A program made the position numbers and the translations under genes. From Polyangium sp. 15x6 (GTDB lineage Bacteria; Myxococcota_A; Polyangia; Polyangiales; Polyangiaceae), in NCBI RefSeq assembly GCF_029960785.1, contig NZ_JASBQE010000029.1:62001-126000 (forward strand): a stretch of DNA of 64,000 bases, in the 5' to 3' direction. The notes under the pieces are model-generated. The model worked only from the letters and a program-made list of their open reading frames with translations, ran no database searches and was not told the DNA's origin. Below are positions 1 through 7,708 of the stretch, in pieces. How positions within the stretch are numbered: the first letter of the stretch is position 1; each line of letters begins with the position of its first letter.

Positions 1-1
1 C

Positions 2-634
2 AATCAGCTCGGCGCCGAGCAGCTCGAGCTCCTCGCGCCCTGCGCGAACACCGCGGCGCCCTCGCACTGCGTACCCGTGGAGCTCGTCGTCACCGACGGC
101 CTCACGAAGCCGCCCGTCTGCGAGTCCATCGGCGGCGCCGAAGGCCGCTGCATGTCGATCTGCGTCCCGCAGATCCATGCGAAGCAGGACCAGCTCCCGC
201 AGGACGTCTGCGAGGACGGAAAGCTCTGCGCGCCTTGCTACGACCCGTTCACGGGCGAGTCGAGCGGAGCGTGCGACGCGAGCGTCTGCGACGCCCCGGT
301 CGAGCCCCCGGTCACCTTCCCGACCTGTTGCGAGGGCAAGGGCGGTGGGAGCTGCGCGCCGCGGACGCTCGTACCCGACGACAAAGAAGAGAAGCTCGGC
401 GAAGATTCGTGCGGCGCAACCCCGGAGGACGACGTCTGCGTCCCGACGGGCTTCGGCGACACGAGCTACGTGCCGCCGACCTGTGACGCGGGCGTCATTC
501 TGGGCGAAGGTCGATGCCTCCCGACGTGCATCCCGCTGGTGAGCACCATCGACATCGTCTTGTCGCAGAAAGACTGCCCCGAGGCATTCCAGGTCTGCGT
601 TCCCTGCTCGCTCAACGGCGACTACTGCAACTGA
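2..634 (+). CDS. Cys-rich secreted protein, C-terminal part (5' end outside window)
   Basis: The frame is open from base 2 to the TGA ending at 634, so the gene starts before the window. The visible 210 residues are rich in Cys (about two dozen) with short repeated cores such as GRCMSICVPQ and GRCLPTCIPL, Gly/Pro/Asp-rich spacers and no catalytic motif. Such disulfide-rich proteins in myxobacteria are usually exported, but the signal peptide cannot be seen here. I do not recognise a named family and assign no function. The gene is followed directly by a tandem repeat array and nothing suggests an operon with the next gene. Confidence 0.75.
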   Translation, partial: NQLGAEQLELLAPCANTAAPSHCVPVELVVTDGLTKPPVCESIGGAEGRCMSICVPQIHAKQDQLPQDVCEDGKLCAPCYDPFTGESSGACDASVCDAPVEPPVTFPTCCEGKGGGSCAPRTLVPDDKEEKLGEDSCGATPEDDVCVPTGFGDTSYVPPTCDAGVILGEGRCLPTCIPLVSTIDIVLSQKDCPEAFQVCVPCSLNGDYCN

Positions 635-662
635 CGTAGGCTTCGCCGCTCCAACCCCGGGC

Positions 663-1160
663 ATTGCCGACAACCTCCGCGAGCCCGTCGACGAAGCCCC
701 CGACCGTTGCCGACAAGCGCGGCGAGCCTGTCGACGGAGCCCCCGGTCGTTGCCGACAAGCGCGGCGAGCCCGTCGACGAAGCCCCCGACCGTTGCCGAC
801 AAGCGCGCCGAGCCCGTCGACGAAGCCCCCAGCCGTTGCCGACGAGCGCGGCGAGCATGTCGACAATGACCCCAGCCGTTGCCGACGAGCGCGGCGAGCA
901 TGTCGACAATGACCCCAGCCGTTGCCGACAACCGCAGCGAGCATGTCGACAAAGCCCCCGCCCGTTGCCGACAACCGCAGCGAGCATGTCGACGGAGCCC
1001 CCGCCCGTTGCCGACAAGCACGGCGAGCCCGTCGACGAAGCCCCCGGCCGTTGCCGACAAGCGCGGCGAGCATGTCGAGAACGCCCCTCCTCGTTGCCGA
1101 CGAGCCCGGCGAGCACGTCGACAAAGCCCCTCCTCGTTGCCGACGAGCCCGGCGAGCATG
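663..1160. repeat. Tandem array, 12 copies of a 43-bp unit
   Basis: The core GTTGCCGAC (ATTGCCGAC in the first copy) recurs at 663, 706, 749, 792, 835, 878, 921, 964, 1007, 1050, 1093 and 1136, exactly every 43 bp. Most copies carry the SalI-type palindrome GTCGAC about 22-24 bases into the unit, followed by a C-rich run. Copies differ by substitutions only; no indel breaks the period. Because 43 is not a multiple of three and the unit holds no stop in any frame, long open frames appear on both strands, but they are artefacts. The last copy decays after about 1160. No protein-coding or RNA function is evident. Confidence 0.95.
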
Positions 1161-1290
1161 CCTTGGACCTCCCGGCACCTCGTTCACGGTTCACGGACGC
1201 GCCAAAAATGTGCTCCGAGCGGATGGTGAATACCCACCCTTCGTCGAACGCGCACACAGGGCCCACTCCCCTGCACGAAGGAGGATGACC

Positions 1291-1797
1291 ATGTCGGAGA
1301 ACGCAATCGGAAAGTATACGGGCAAGGGTGTCGTCGACGCGATGCCGTTCAAGCACAAGCTCGTCGACGTCAAGCAAGGCGAGCTTTCGAGGTTCAAGCG
1401 CTCGAAGCCGGGGTGCGCCGGCGTCCTCGCCGACCTCGCCGCCGCGATGCCCGAGCACGGCAACGTGGCGCGTATCCATCCGGATTGTTATGCCGAGATC
1501 GTCGATACGGCGCAGACCCTGGAGCAGATCCGCGCCCAGCGCCCCGAGGCCGACAAACTCGCCGAGGTCCTCCGGGAGAGCGAAGTCTACTACGAGGACA
1601 AACTCGAGGGGCTGATCAGCAGGCTCGCCAAGACCGTCCTCGATACCGCGAAGGACGAGAACAAGCCCGCCCTGCTCGCGATCTTCGAGTCCGCGATCCA
1701 GTACCGGACGCAATACGCGGACAAGGGGGTCGCCACCCGCCGCAAGAACCAGCAGAACGCAGGCGCGCCGGACGACGAGGCCCCGAGCGAGGTATGA
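1291..1797 (+). CDS. Hypothetical cytoplasmic protein, 168 aa
   Basis: I chose the ATG at 1291 (MSENAIGKYT...) because AAGGAGG at 1279-1284 sits about six bases ahead; the in-frame ATG at 1285 would overlap that ribosome site. The protein has no signal peptide or membrane segment. It looks mostly alpha-helical with many charged residues, and its C-terminal tail (from about residue 150) is acidic and probably disordered. I do not recognise a domain. It lies between the 43-bp array and the convergent radical SAM gene, so it is probably a single-gene unit. Confidence 0.75.
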   Translation: MSENAIGKYTGKGVVDAMPFKHKLVDVKQGELSRFKRSKPGCAGVLADLAAAMPEHGNVARIHPDCYAEIVDTAQTLEQIRAQRPEADKLAEVLRESEVYYEDKLEGLISRLAKTVLDTAKDENKPALLAIFESAIQYRTQYADKGVATRRKNQQNAGAPDDEAPSEV

Positions 1798-1836
1798 CGC
1801 GCCCGCATTGAAACGCCCCGCCTGACCCGCTCCCCT

Positions 1837-2958
1837 TCAATCCCCCGTCTCTCCACTGCCCGGCGGATACACATGCCTCCGCCCCCACGGGTCCTCGACC
1901 GTCCGCCGCCCGTCTTCCCCTTCCGCGCCCAGATACCCCGGCCCGATCGGCACTTTCCCGTAGCCGCCCGGGATATCCAGCACGTACGTCGGCTGCGCGA
2001 TCCCCGACAAAGTCTGCCGGAGCTCGCGCAGGATCGTTTGCCCCTCCGCGATGCTCGTCCGGAAATGCCCCGTTCCCACCGCCAGATCCCCGTGGTGCAG
2101 GTAATACGGTTTGACCCGTAAAACAACGAGCTCGCGGAACAGCTCCTTCAACGTCTCGGCGTCCGCGTTCACCCCCCGCAAGAGCACCGTCTGCGACAGC
2201 ATCGGGATGCCCGCGTCCACGATCCGCGCGCACGCCTCGCGCGCCTTCGGACCGAGCTCGCGGGGATGGTTGGTGTGCAAAACGACGTACGTCGTCAGAC
2301 CCGGCACGCGCAGCGCCTCGATCATCGCCTCGTCGATGCGCCCGGGCTCCATCACCGGCACGCGCGTGTGCACGCGCAGGATCCGCACGTGCTCGATCGC
2401 GGCGAGCGCGGAGGTGATCTCGGCGAGCTTGCGAGGCGGCAAGATCAGCGGATCGCCCCCGCTCAGGATCACCTCCCACACCTCCTCGTGCGCGCGCACG
2501 TACGCGAGCGCCGCCGCGAGCTCCTCGCGCGACAGCACCTCGCTGCCCGGACCGACCTTCTCGCGCCGGAAGCAGAAGCGGCAGTACGCGGGACAGACGT
2601 GGACCGGCTTCAAGAGCAGCCTGTCCGGGTAGCGGTGTGTGATCCCCTTGACTGGCGTGTGCGGATCGTCGCCGATCGGATCCACGCGTTCTTCCGGCAG
2701 GATCCGGAGCTCGCGTTTGCTTGGCAGGAACTGCTTCGCGATCGGGTCGTTCGGATCACCCGGCGTGACGAGGTCCACGAGATCGGGCGTGATGGCCACG
2801 CTGAAGCGTTCTGCGACACGCTCGAGCGCCTCGATCTCCCCGCGATCCACGAGACCCTTCTCGACCAGCTCGCTGACGCGTCGCGACGTCCGGCGCGCGT
2901 CTTCGTGCGCGCCCTCGCGCTCTTGCGCGCGTTCCACTTCGCATGCCCTCGCACCCAC
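1837..2958 (-). CDS. KamA-family radical SAM aminomutase
   Basis: This is a 373-aa member of the lysine 2,3-aminomutase family, which uses a 4Fe-4S cluster, SAM and PLP to move an amino group between adjacent carbons. The cluster motif CPAYCRFC has its cysteines at about residues 122, 126 and 129. The C-terminal IPGGYGKVPI segment holds the likely PLP lysine (about K335), and LSGGDPL is typical of the family. The start is the GTG at 2958, with AGGAGG seven bases upstream; the frame extends further 5' but lacks a better site. Clostridial KamA is about 416 aa and EpmB about 342 aa. This one is intermediate and lacks an obvious C-terminal Cys cluster, so the substrate (free lysine, glutamate or the EF-P lysine) is open. 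It diverges from the TPR/peptidase gene. Confidence 0.88.
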   Translation of the reverse strand: MGARACEVERAQEREGAHEDARRTSRRVSELVEKGLVDRGEIEALERVAERFSVAITPDLVDLVTPGDPNDPIAKQFLPSKRELRILPEERVDPIGDDPHTPVKGITHRYPDRLLLKPVHVCPAYCRFCFRREKVGPGSEVLSREELAAALAYVRAHEEVWEVILSGGDPLILPPRKLAEITSALAAIEHVRILRVHTRVPVMEPGRIDEAMIEALRVPGLTTYVVLHTNHPRELGPKAREACARIVDAGIPMLSQTVLLRGVNADAETLKELFRELVVLRVKPYYLHHGDLAVGTGHFRTSIAEGQTILRELRQTLSGIAQPTYVLDIPGGYGKVPIGPGYLGAEGEDGRRTVEDPWGRRHVYPPGSGETGD

Positions 2959-3104
2959 GGCGCCGCTCCTCCTAGTGTTCTTTCGGTCCAAAAGCCAGCG
3001 ACGTCGAGCCCTCGCGCCCCCGCTCGTCTGCTGGCTCTCCATCGCCCCTGGAAAGGGGACGGCCCGCGTCGTAAGAAAGAACCTGCCTTTCCGGCTCGAC
3101 GAAC

Positions 3105-5888
3105 ATGCGCACGAACCGCTCCTTTCTCGCTGCCCTCTTCGCTGCCACCCTGCTCGCTCCGGCCGGATCCTTCGCGGACGAATCGTCCGGCAAGGTCCTC
3201 GGGCGCGCCGCGATCCTCGCGCAGAAAGGCGACTACGCCGCCGCGCAGAAGGAGCTCGACGCCGTCAAGTCCGGGCCCGAGCGCGGCCCGGCCCTCCTCG
3301 AGAAGGCGCGGCTCGAGCTCCTCCAGGGTCGCTACGCCGACGCCGTGAAGACGGCGAAGAGCGCCGCGGCGCTCGGCAAGGACACGAAGATCCAGGCCGC
3401 GCCCATCATCGCCGAGGCGCTCGCGTCGCAAGGCAAGGTGAGCGAGGCGATCGACGCCGTGAAGGACGTCGCGGACGAGGATGCGGCGCACCGGGCGCGG
3501 CTCGTCCTCGGCGAGCTCTTGATCCGCAGCGGAAAACGCGGCGCGGCGAGCGTGCCGCTGCGCAGGCTCGTCGAGGCGTACAACGACGACACGATCAACG
3601 ATCGTGACGCCGAGGGCCTCTCGCTCGTCGGCCGCGCGGCGCACCTCCTGCGCTCGGCGCACGACGCGAACCAGGCCTACGGCGAGGCCGAGAAGGCGGG
3701 CGCGAAGACGCGCGTCGAGACGCTCCTCTGGCGCGCCGAGCTCTTCCTCGACAAGTACAACCCCGGCGAGGCGGGCGAGTCCGTCAAGGCCGCGCAGAAG
3801 ATCGCGCCCAAGGATCCGCGCGTCCACGTCGCCATGGCGCGCGTCAAGCTCGAGAACGCCATGGACTTCGAGGCGGCCGAGAGCGAGATCAAGCAGGCGC
3901 TCGAGGTGAACCCGAACCTCACCTCGGCGTACGTGATCCGCGCCGGCCTCGCGCTGCGCACGATGGACATCGCGGCGGCCGACGCGGCCGTCAAGCGTGG
4001 CCTCGAGGTCGACGCGACGAACCTGGAGCTGCTCTCGATGAAGGCGGCGACGCGCTTCCTCGCCGACGATCTCGCGGGCTACGAGGCCACGAAGAAGCAG
4101 GTCCCCTCGCTCTGCCCCGAGTACTCCGCGTTCTTTCAGATCGTCGCGGAGTACGCCGAGTGGGAGCATCGCTACGAGGACATCGTCCGCATGATGGACG
4201 AGGCCACGCAGGTCGACGCGCAGGACATGAAGGCCTTCGCGACGCTCGGCCTGAACAAGATCCGCCTCGGCGACGACGACGGCGGGCTCGATGCGCTCCG
4301 CAAGTCGTGGAAGAAGGATCGGTTCAACGTCCGCGCCTACAACACGCTGAACCTGTTCGAGAAGACGATCCCCGGGGAGTACGTCGCGACGAACGGCACG
4401 CGCTTCCGCATTCGTTACCACAAGGACGAGAAGCCCGTCCTCGAGCGCTACGTCCCGCGCATGCTCGACGAGGCGTGGGATTCGATGGTGAAGCGGTATG
4501 GCTTCACGCCGAAGATGCCCGTCTCGATCGAGCTCTACGCCGACTCGGAGCATTTCAGCATCCGCACGAGCGGCCTGCCGAACGTCGGCATCCAGGGCGT
4601 CTGCTTCGGGCAGTCGCTCGCGGCGCTCTCACCCGGCGCGGGGCCGTTCAACTGGGGCAACGTGCTCTGGCACGAGCTCGGGCACGTCTTCGCGATCCAG
4701 TATTCGAAGAGCCACGTCCCGCGCTGGTTCACCGAGGGCCTCAGCGAATACGAGACCATCATTCGCCGCCCCGAATGGCAACGCGAGGAGGACCCGGCGC
4801 TCTTCGCCGCGCTGAAGGGCGGGCGCATCCCGCCGCTCGACGGCTTCAATCGCGCCTTCACCCACGTCGACTCCGTGGAGGACGTGACGATGGCCTATTT
4901 CGCGGCGAGCCAGCTCGTCGTGTTCATGGCCGACAAGTACGGATTCGACAAGGTGGCGGCCATGCTGCCGCGCTGGGGCAAAGGCGAGCGCACGCCGGAC
5001 GTCATCAAGGGCGCGCTCGGCGTCCCGCACGACGAGGTCGATCGGCAGTTCCGCGAGTGGCTGAAGAAGCGGCTCGCGCGCTACGAAAAGCAATACGTGC
5101 CCGACCTGCACGCGCCGCCGCTCGACGAGGCGCGCAAGGCGCTGCGTACCGATCCGAAAAACCCGAAGAAGCTCGTGGAGCTCGCGCTCGCGCTCTTTTC
5201 GGACGGGCAGAAGCCGGAGGCGCTCGCGGTGCTCGACGAGGCGCTCGCGCTCGATCCGAAGCAGCCCGACGCGAACTTCGTGCGCCTGCGCCTCGCCATG
5301 GGCGAAAAGAAGCTCGACGACGCGGCGCGGATCCTCGACAAGATGGTGTCGAACGGCCACGACGGCTACGTCCTGCGCATGAAGGCCGCCGACCTCGCGG
5401 AGATGCGCAAGGACAAGGCGCGCATGAAGGCCTGCTTCGAGGCCGCGTTCAAGTTCGACCCGTCGCAGGCCGAGCCGCTCCAGGGCCTCTACGACCTCGC
5501 GAAGGAGCAGAAGGACGTCGCCGGGCAGCTCGACGCCTTGCGGCGGCTGTCGCTGCTCGATCAGCACGACCGGCGCGTGTGGGTGAAGCTTCTGGAGCTG
5601 CTCGTCGAGCGCGGCCTCTGGGAAGAGGCCGTCAAGGTGGGCGAGAGCGCGATCTACGTCGACGTCTCGAACACCAAGGTCCACCGCCTCTACGCCAAGG
5701 CCCTCGCGCGCTCTGGCCGGCAGATCTCGGCGATCTTCGAGCTGAACAGCGCGATCCTCACGAAGCCCGAGCCCGCCGAGATGACCCAGATCTACGAGGA
5801 GCTCGCGAAGGGCTACGACAAGCTCGGCAAAGCCGATTACGCCAAGCAGGCCCGCGACCTCGCGAAGCTCGTCGCGCCGAAGGGCTGA
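3105..5888 (+). CDS. Secreted TPR protein with gluzincin (peptidase MA-like) domain
   Basis: The 927-aa protein begins with a Sec signal (MRTNRS, hydrophobic stretch, AxxFADE around residues 20-26), so it should act in the periplasm or outside the cell. Residues about 30-440 and 660-925 are helical TPR-like repeats. A metallopeptidase domain lies between them: HELGH at 523-527 gives two zinc ligands and the catalytic Glu, and WFTEGLSEY (Glu about 544) matches the third ligand of the peptidase MA-like family. The architecture suggests a TPR scaffold that presents substrates to a zinc protease. It is probably monocistronic, ending at a strong hairpin at 5892-5931. The substrate is unknown. Confidence 0.85.
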   Translation: MRTNRSFLAALFAATLLAPAGSFADESSGKVLGRAAILAQKGDYAAAQKELDAVKSGPERGPALLEKARLELLQGRYADAVKTAKSAAALGKDTKIQAAPIIAEALASQGKVSEAIDAVKDVADEDAAHRARLVLGELLIRSGKRGAASVPLRRLVEAYNDDTINDRDAEGLSLVGRAAHLLRSAHDANQAYGEAEKAGAKTRVETLLWRAELFLDKYNPGEAGESVKAAQKIAPKDPRVHVAMARVKLENAMDFEAAESEIKQALEVNPNLTSAYVIRAGLALRTMDIAAADAAVKRGLEVDATNLELLSMKAATRFLADDLAGYEATKKQVPSLCPEYSAFFQIVAEYAEWEHRYEDIVRMMDEATQVDAQDMKAFATLGLNKIRLGDDDGGLDALRKSWKKDRFNVRAYNTLNLFEKTIPGEYVATNGTRFRIRYHKDEKPVLERYVPRMLDEAWDSMVKRYGFTPKMPVSIELYADSEHFSIRTSGLPNVGIQGVCFGQSLAALSPGAGPFNWGNVLWHELGHVFAIQYSKSHVPRWFTEGLSEYETIIRRPEWQREEDPALFAALKGGRIPPLDGFNRAFTHVDSVEDVTMAYFAASQLVVFMADKYGFDKVAAMLPRWGKGERTPDVIKGALGVPHDEVDRQFREWLKKRLARYEKQYVPDLHAPPLDEARKALRTDPKNPKKLVELALALFSDGQKPEALAVLDEALALDPKQPDANFVRLRLAMGEKKLDDAARILDKMVSNGHDGYVLRMKAADLAEMRKDKARMKACFEAAFKFDPSQAEPLQGLYDLAKEQKDVAGQLDALRRLSLLDQHDRRVWVKLLELLVERGLWEEAVKVGESAIYVDVSNTKVHRLYAKALARSGRQISAIFELNSAILTKPEPAEMTQIYEELAKGYDKLGKADYAKQARDLAKLVAPKG

Positions 5889-5891
5889 AAC

Positions 5892-5931
5892 GATCCCGCG
5901 GGCGCGGGGAGCCCTGCGCCCGCGCGGGATC
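5892..5931. terminator. Bidirectional hairpin terminator between convergent genes
   Basis: GATCCCGCGGGCGC at 5892 pairs with GCGCCCGCGCGGGATC ending at 5931, leaving a 2-base bulge and a short loop. The stem lies in the 51-bp gap between the stop of the plus-strand peptidase gene and the stop of the minus-strand helical protein. It is followed by GATTCCTTT on the plus strand, so it is a weak-tract intrinsic terminator serving mainly the plus-strand gene. Confidence 0.6.
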
Positions 5932-5939
5932 GATTCCTT

Positions 5940-6638
5940 TCAGGTGGAGCGTTTTTCCTTCGCGTCGGCGCGCTTCTGGGAGAGCTCGTCGAAGCCGCCG
6001 AAGATCCGCTCGTCGAGATCACGCGGCAGGTGCGGGTGCTCGATCAGCTCGTCGCGCAGCGCCGCGCGGAAACGGCCGAGCAGGCCGATCGTGGTCACGC
6101 GCAGCGCCGTCTGCTGGCGGAAATACTCGAACCCCGTCGCTTGCCCGCGTCCCGCGAGGAGCTGCGCGAGTTTGTCGCCGTGATCCACGAACGCGCTCGC
6201 CCAGTCGTAGAGCGTCTTTCCGTCGGGCGTCGGCGCGGCGCGCAGGTCGGCTTCGAGCTCCGCGAGCTTCGGCCGGTTCTGCTTCGCCGCGGCCGCCTCC
6301 TCCGCGTAGCTGTCGCTGAGCACGCCGAGGTCCCGGATGAACGCCTCGCGAATGCGACGCGCCGCCGCGCGCCGCTCCTCGGGCAGGAACGGATGGGAGA
6401 GGACGGCCTCGGTGTAATGCCAGATCGCCGTGCCGAGCCCGTCGTGCTGCGCGTCGGCCTCGGTCAGATCGGAGGCGGGCCTGCCCCCCGCGTCCTCGAG
6501 GTTCTCGATCGCCTTGCGCTTCGCGCCGAGGATCGGGCCATAAAGCTTGCCCGTCTGCGTGGCCTTCAGCGCCTCGTCGCGGTGATGGAACAGGTCCAAG
6601 AGGCCCGCGCGCAGGTCGGACAGGGTCAGGTTTCGCAT
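5940..6638 (-). CDS. Hypothetical helical protein, 232 aa
   Basis: I start the protein at the ATG at 6638 (MRNLTLSDLR), preceded by GGAGGG about eight bases upstream. It has no signal peptide or membrane span, is rich in Ala, Glu, Arg and Leu, and looks almost wholly alpha-helical, with a charged C-terminal end (KRADAKEKRST). No domain is recognised. It is transcribed from the direction of the TPR/kinase module but lies 74 bases downstream of it, so co-transcription is possible. Its role is unknown. Confidence 0.75.
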   Translation of the reverse strand: MRNLTLSDLRAGLLDLFHHRDEALKATQTGKLYGPILGAKRKAIENLEDAGGRPASDLTEADAQHDGLGTAIWHYTEAVLSHPFLPEERRAAARRIREAFIRDLGVLSDSYAEEAAAAKQNRPKLAELEADLRAAPTPDGKTLYDWASAFVDHGDKLAQLLAGRGQATGFEYFRQQTALRVTTIGLLGRFRAALRDELIEHPHLPRDLDERIFGGFDELSQKRADAKEKRST

Positions 6639-6712
6639 GACAAATCCCTCCGTGATCCTTCGTTCCAGACGGAGGGTACAGCCGTGCTCGGCGCGGGGGA
6701 AGGACGAGCGCC

Positions 6713-7681
6713 TCAGAATCGTCCGAGGAGGGAGACGCCGCCGCCGAGGGGGCCGACGGTGGGCACGACGGCCATGGCCGCGCCGCCGTCGCGCTTGGTC
6801 GGTCGCGTGACGAGCCAAAGGACGCCCGCAGCCACCACGCTCGCCCCGCCGAGCCCGATGCCGACCGCGGACGTGGCGCGTGTCGTACCGGACAAACCTC
6901 CCGTCGCCAGGGCCACCCCGGCAATCCCCGCGCCCGCGAGGAAGGCGCTGGCGCCGCCGACCCCGAGCACGAGCGCGGTCGTGGTGTGCCCGCTCGGGGC
7001 CGAGGTTTCCGCGCGCGAATGCGTCGAGGGAATCGTGATGTCGGCTGGAGGCGCGGGGGGCGCTTCGTGCTCGCCGCGCAGGGAAGGCACGCTGAGCTCG
7101 ATGGGCACGGACGTGTCCTGCACGGGCACGACGCGACGATAGGGCTTTCGCCCGGGCGCCATGGCTTCGAGCACGTGCTCGCCGAGCTCGACGGGGAGCG
7201 GATCGCCGGTCCACGCCGCGCGATCGAGCGGCCTGCCGTCGATCGTGACCTCGAGATCGGGCGTCTCCGCGACCTCCTTCGGCACCCAGACGACGAGCCG
7301 CGCGAGCATCGCCGAAAGCGCCTCGCTGCGCAGGCGCGCCCGGCTCTCCCGATCGGTCATGCCGGCGCGCTTCGCCTCGATCGCGACCTCGGTGTAGAGC
7401 CGATACGCCGGCTCACGCCGGTTGGTTTTTTCATAACATTCCGCGAGCCTGTACCGCGTGCCCATGGCCGGATCGAGCTCGAGGCTCTGCTCGAGCATGG
7501 GACAGGCCTCGGTGTCGCGTCCCTCGGTCGCGAGCTCCATCGCGCGGGTGAAGAGCACCTCGGCGCGCTCGACCGGGCCGAGCTCATGTGTCGACGCGGG
7601 CTCCTCGGCGCGCGCGGCCGTCATCGTGCAGAAAAGGGCGATCGCCGTGAACAGCGCGGCTCTTGTGTGCTTTCCGGACAT
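6713..7681 (-). CDS. TPR/PEGA-like exported protein of the kinase module
   Basis: The 322-aa protein has a Sec signal (TAIALFCTMTAARAEE) and a TPR region (about residues 35-125, with LFTRAMELATEGRD and ACPMLEQSLELDP). A PEGA-like beta domain follows (DLEVTIDGRPL, then a GEHVLEA-type motif), and after a Pro/Thr-rich stretch come two hydrophobic segments near the C-terminus (VLGVGGASAFLAGAGIAGVAL and a later VGIGLGGASVVAAGVLWLV). It begins 27 bases after the kinase gene on the same strand, so the two are probably one operon. The second kinase locus at 49.3-51.9 kb has the same order and a partner of the same architecture. It is likely an envelope partner or sensor; its biochemical role is unproved. 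Confidence 0.8.
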   Translation of the reverse strand: MSGKHTRAALFTAIALFCTMTAARAEEPASTHELGPVERAEVLFTRAMELATEGRDTEACPMLEQSLELDPAMGTRYRLAECYEKTNRREPAYRLYTEVAIEAKRAGMTDRESRARLRSEALSAMLARLVVWVPKEVAETPDLEVTIDGRPLDRAAWTGDPLPVELGEHVLEAMAPGRKPYRRVVPVQDTSVPIELSVPSLRGEHEAPPAPPADITIPSTHSRAETSAPSGHTTTALVLGVGGASAFLAGAGIAGVALATGGLSGTTRATSAVGIGLGGASVVAAGVLWLVTRPTKRDGGAAMAVVPTVGPLGGGVSLLGRF

Positions 7682-7708
7682 GTCGAAACTCCTTTTTCGA
7701 TCGCCGCG

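Noticed and set aside
663-1160. CRISPR array
   Set aside because: The 43-bp copies are contiguous; there are no unique spacers between constant repeats and no cas genes.
622-1713. Long open frames through the 43-bp array on both strands
   Set aside because: The unit has no stop in any frame and its length is not a multiple of three, so open frames arise automatically; no ribosome site or known motif.
3045-3058. CCCCT-GGAA-AGGGG hairpin between kamA-type and TPR genes as an operator or terminator
   Set aside because: Only five base pairs, lies in a divergent gap and has no T tract; likely chance.
2610-4553. 647-aa minus-strand frame
   Set aside because: It lies antisense to the TPR/peptidase gene, is Arg/Leu/Val low complexity, and is typical of shadow frames in GC-rich coding DNA.
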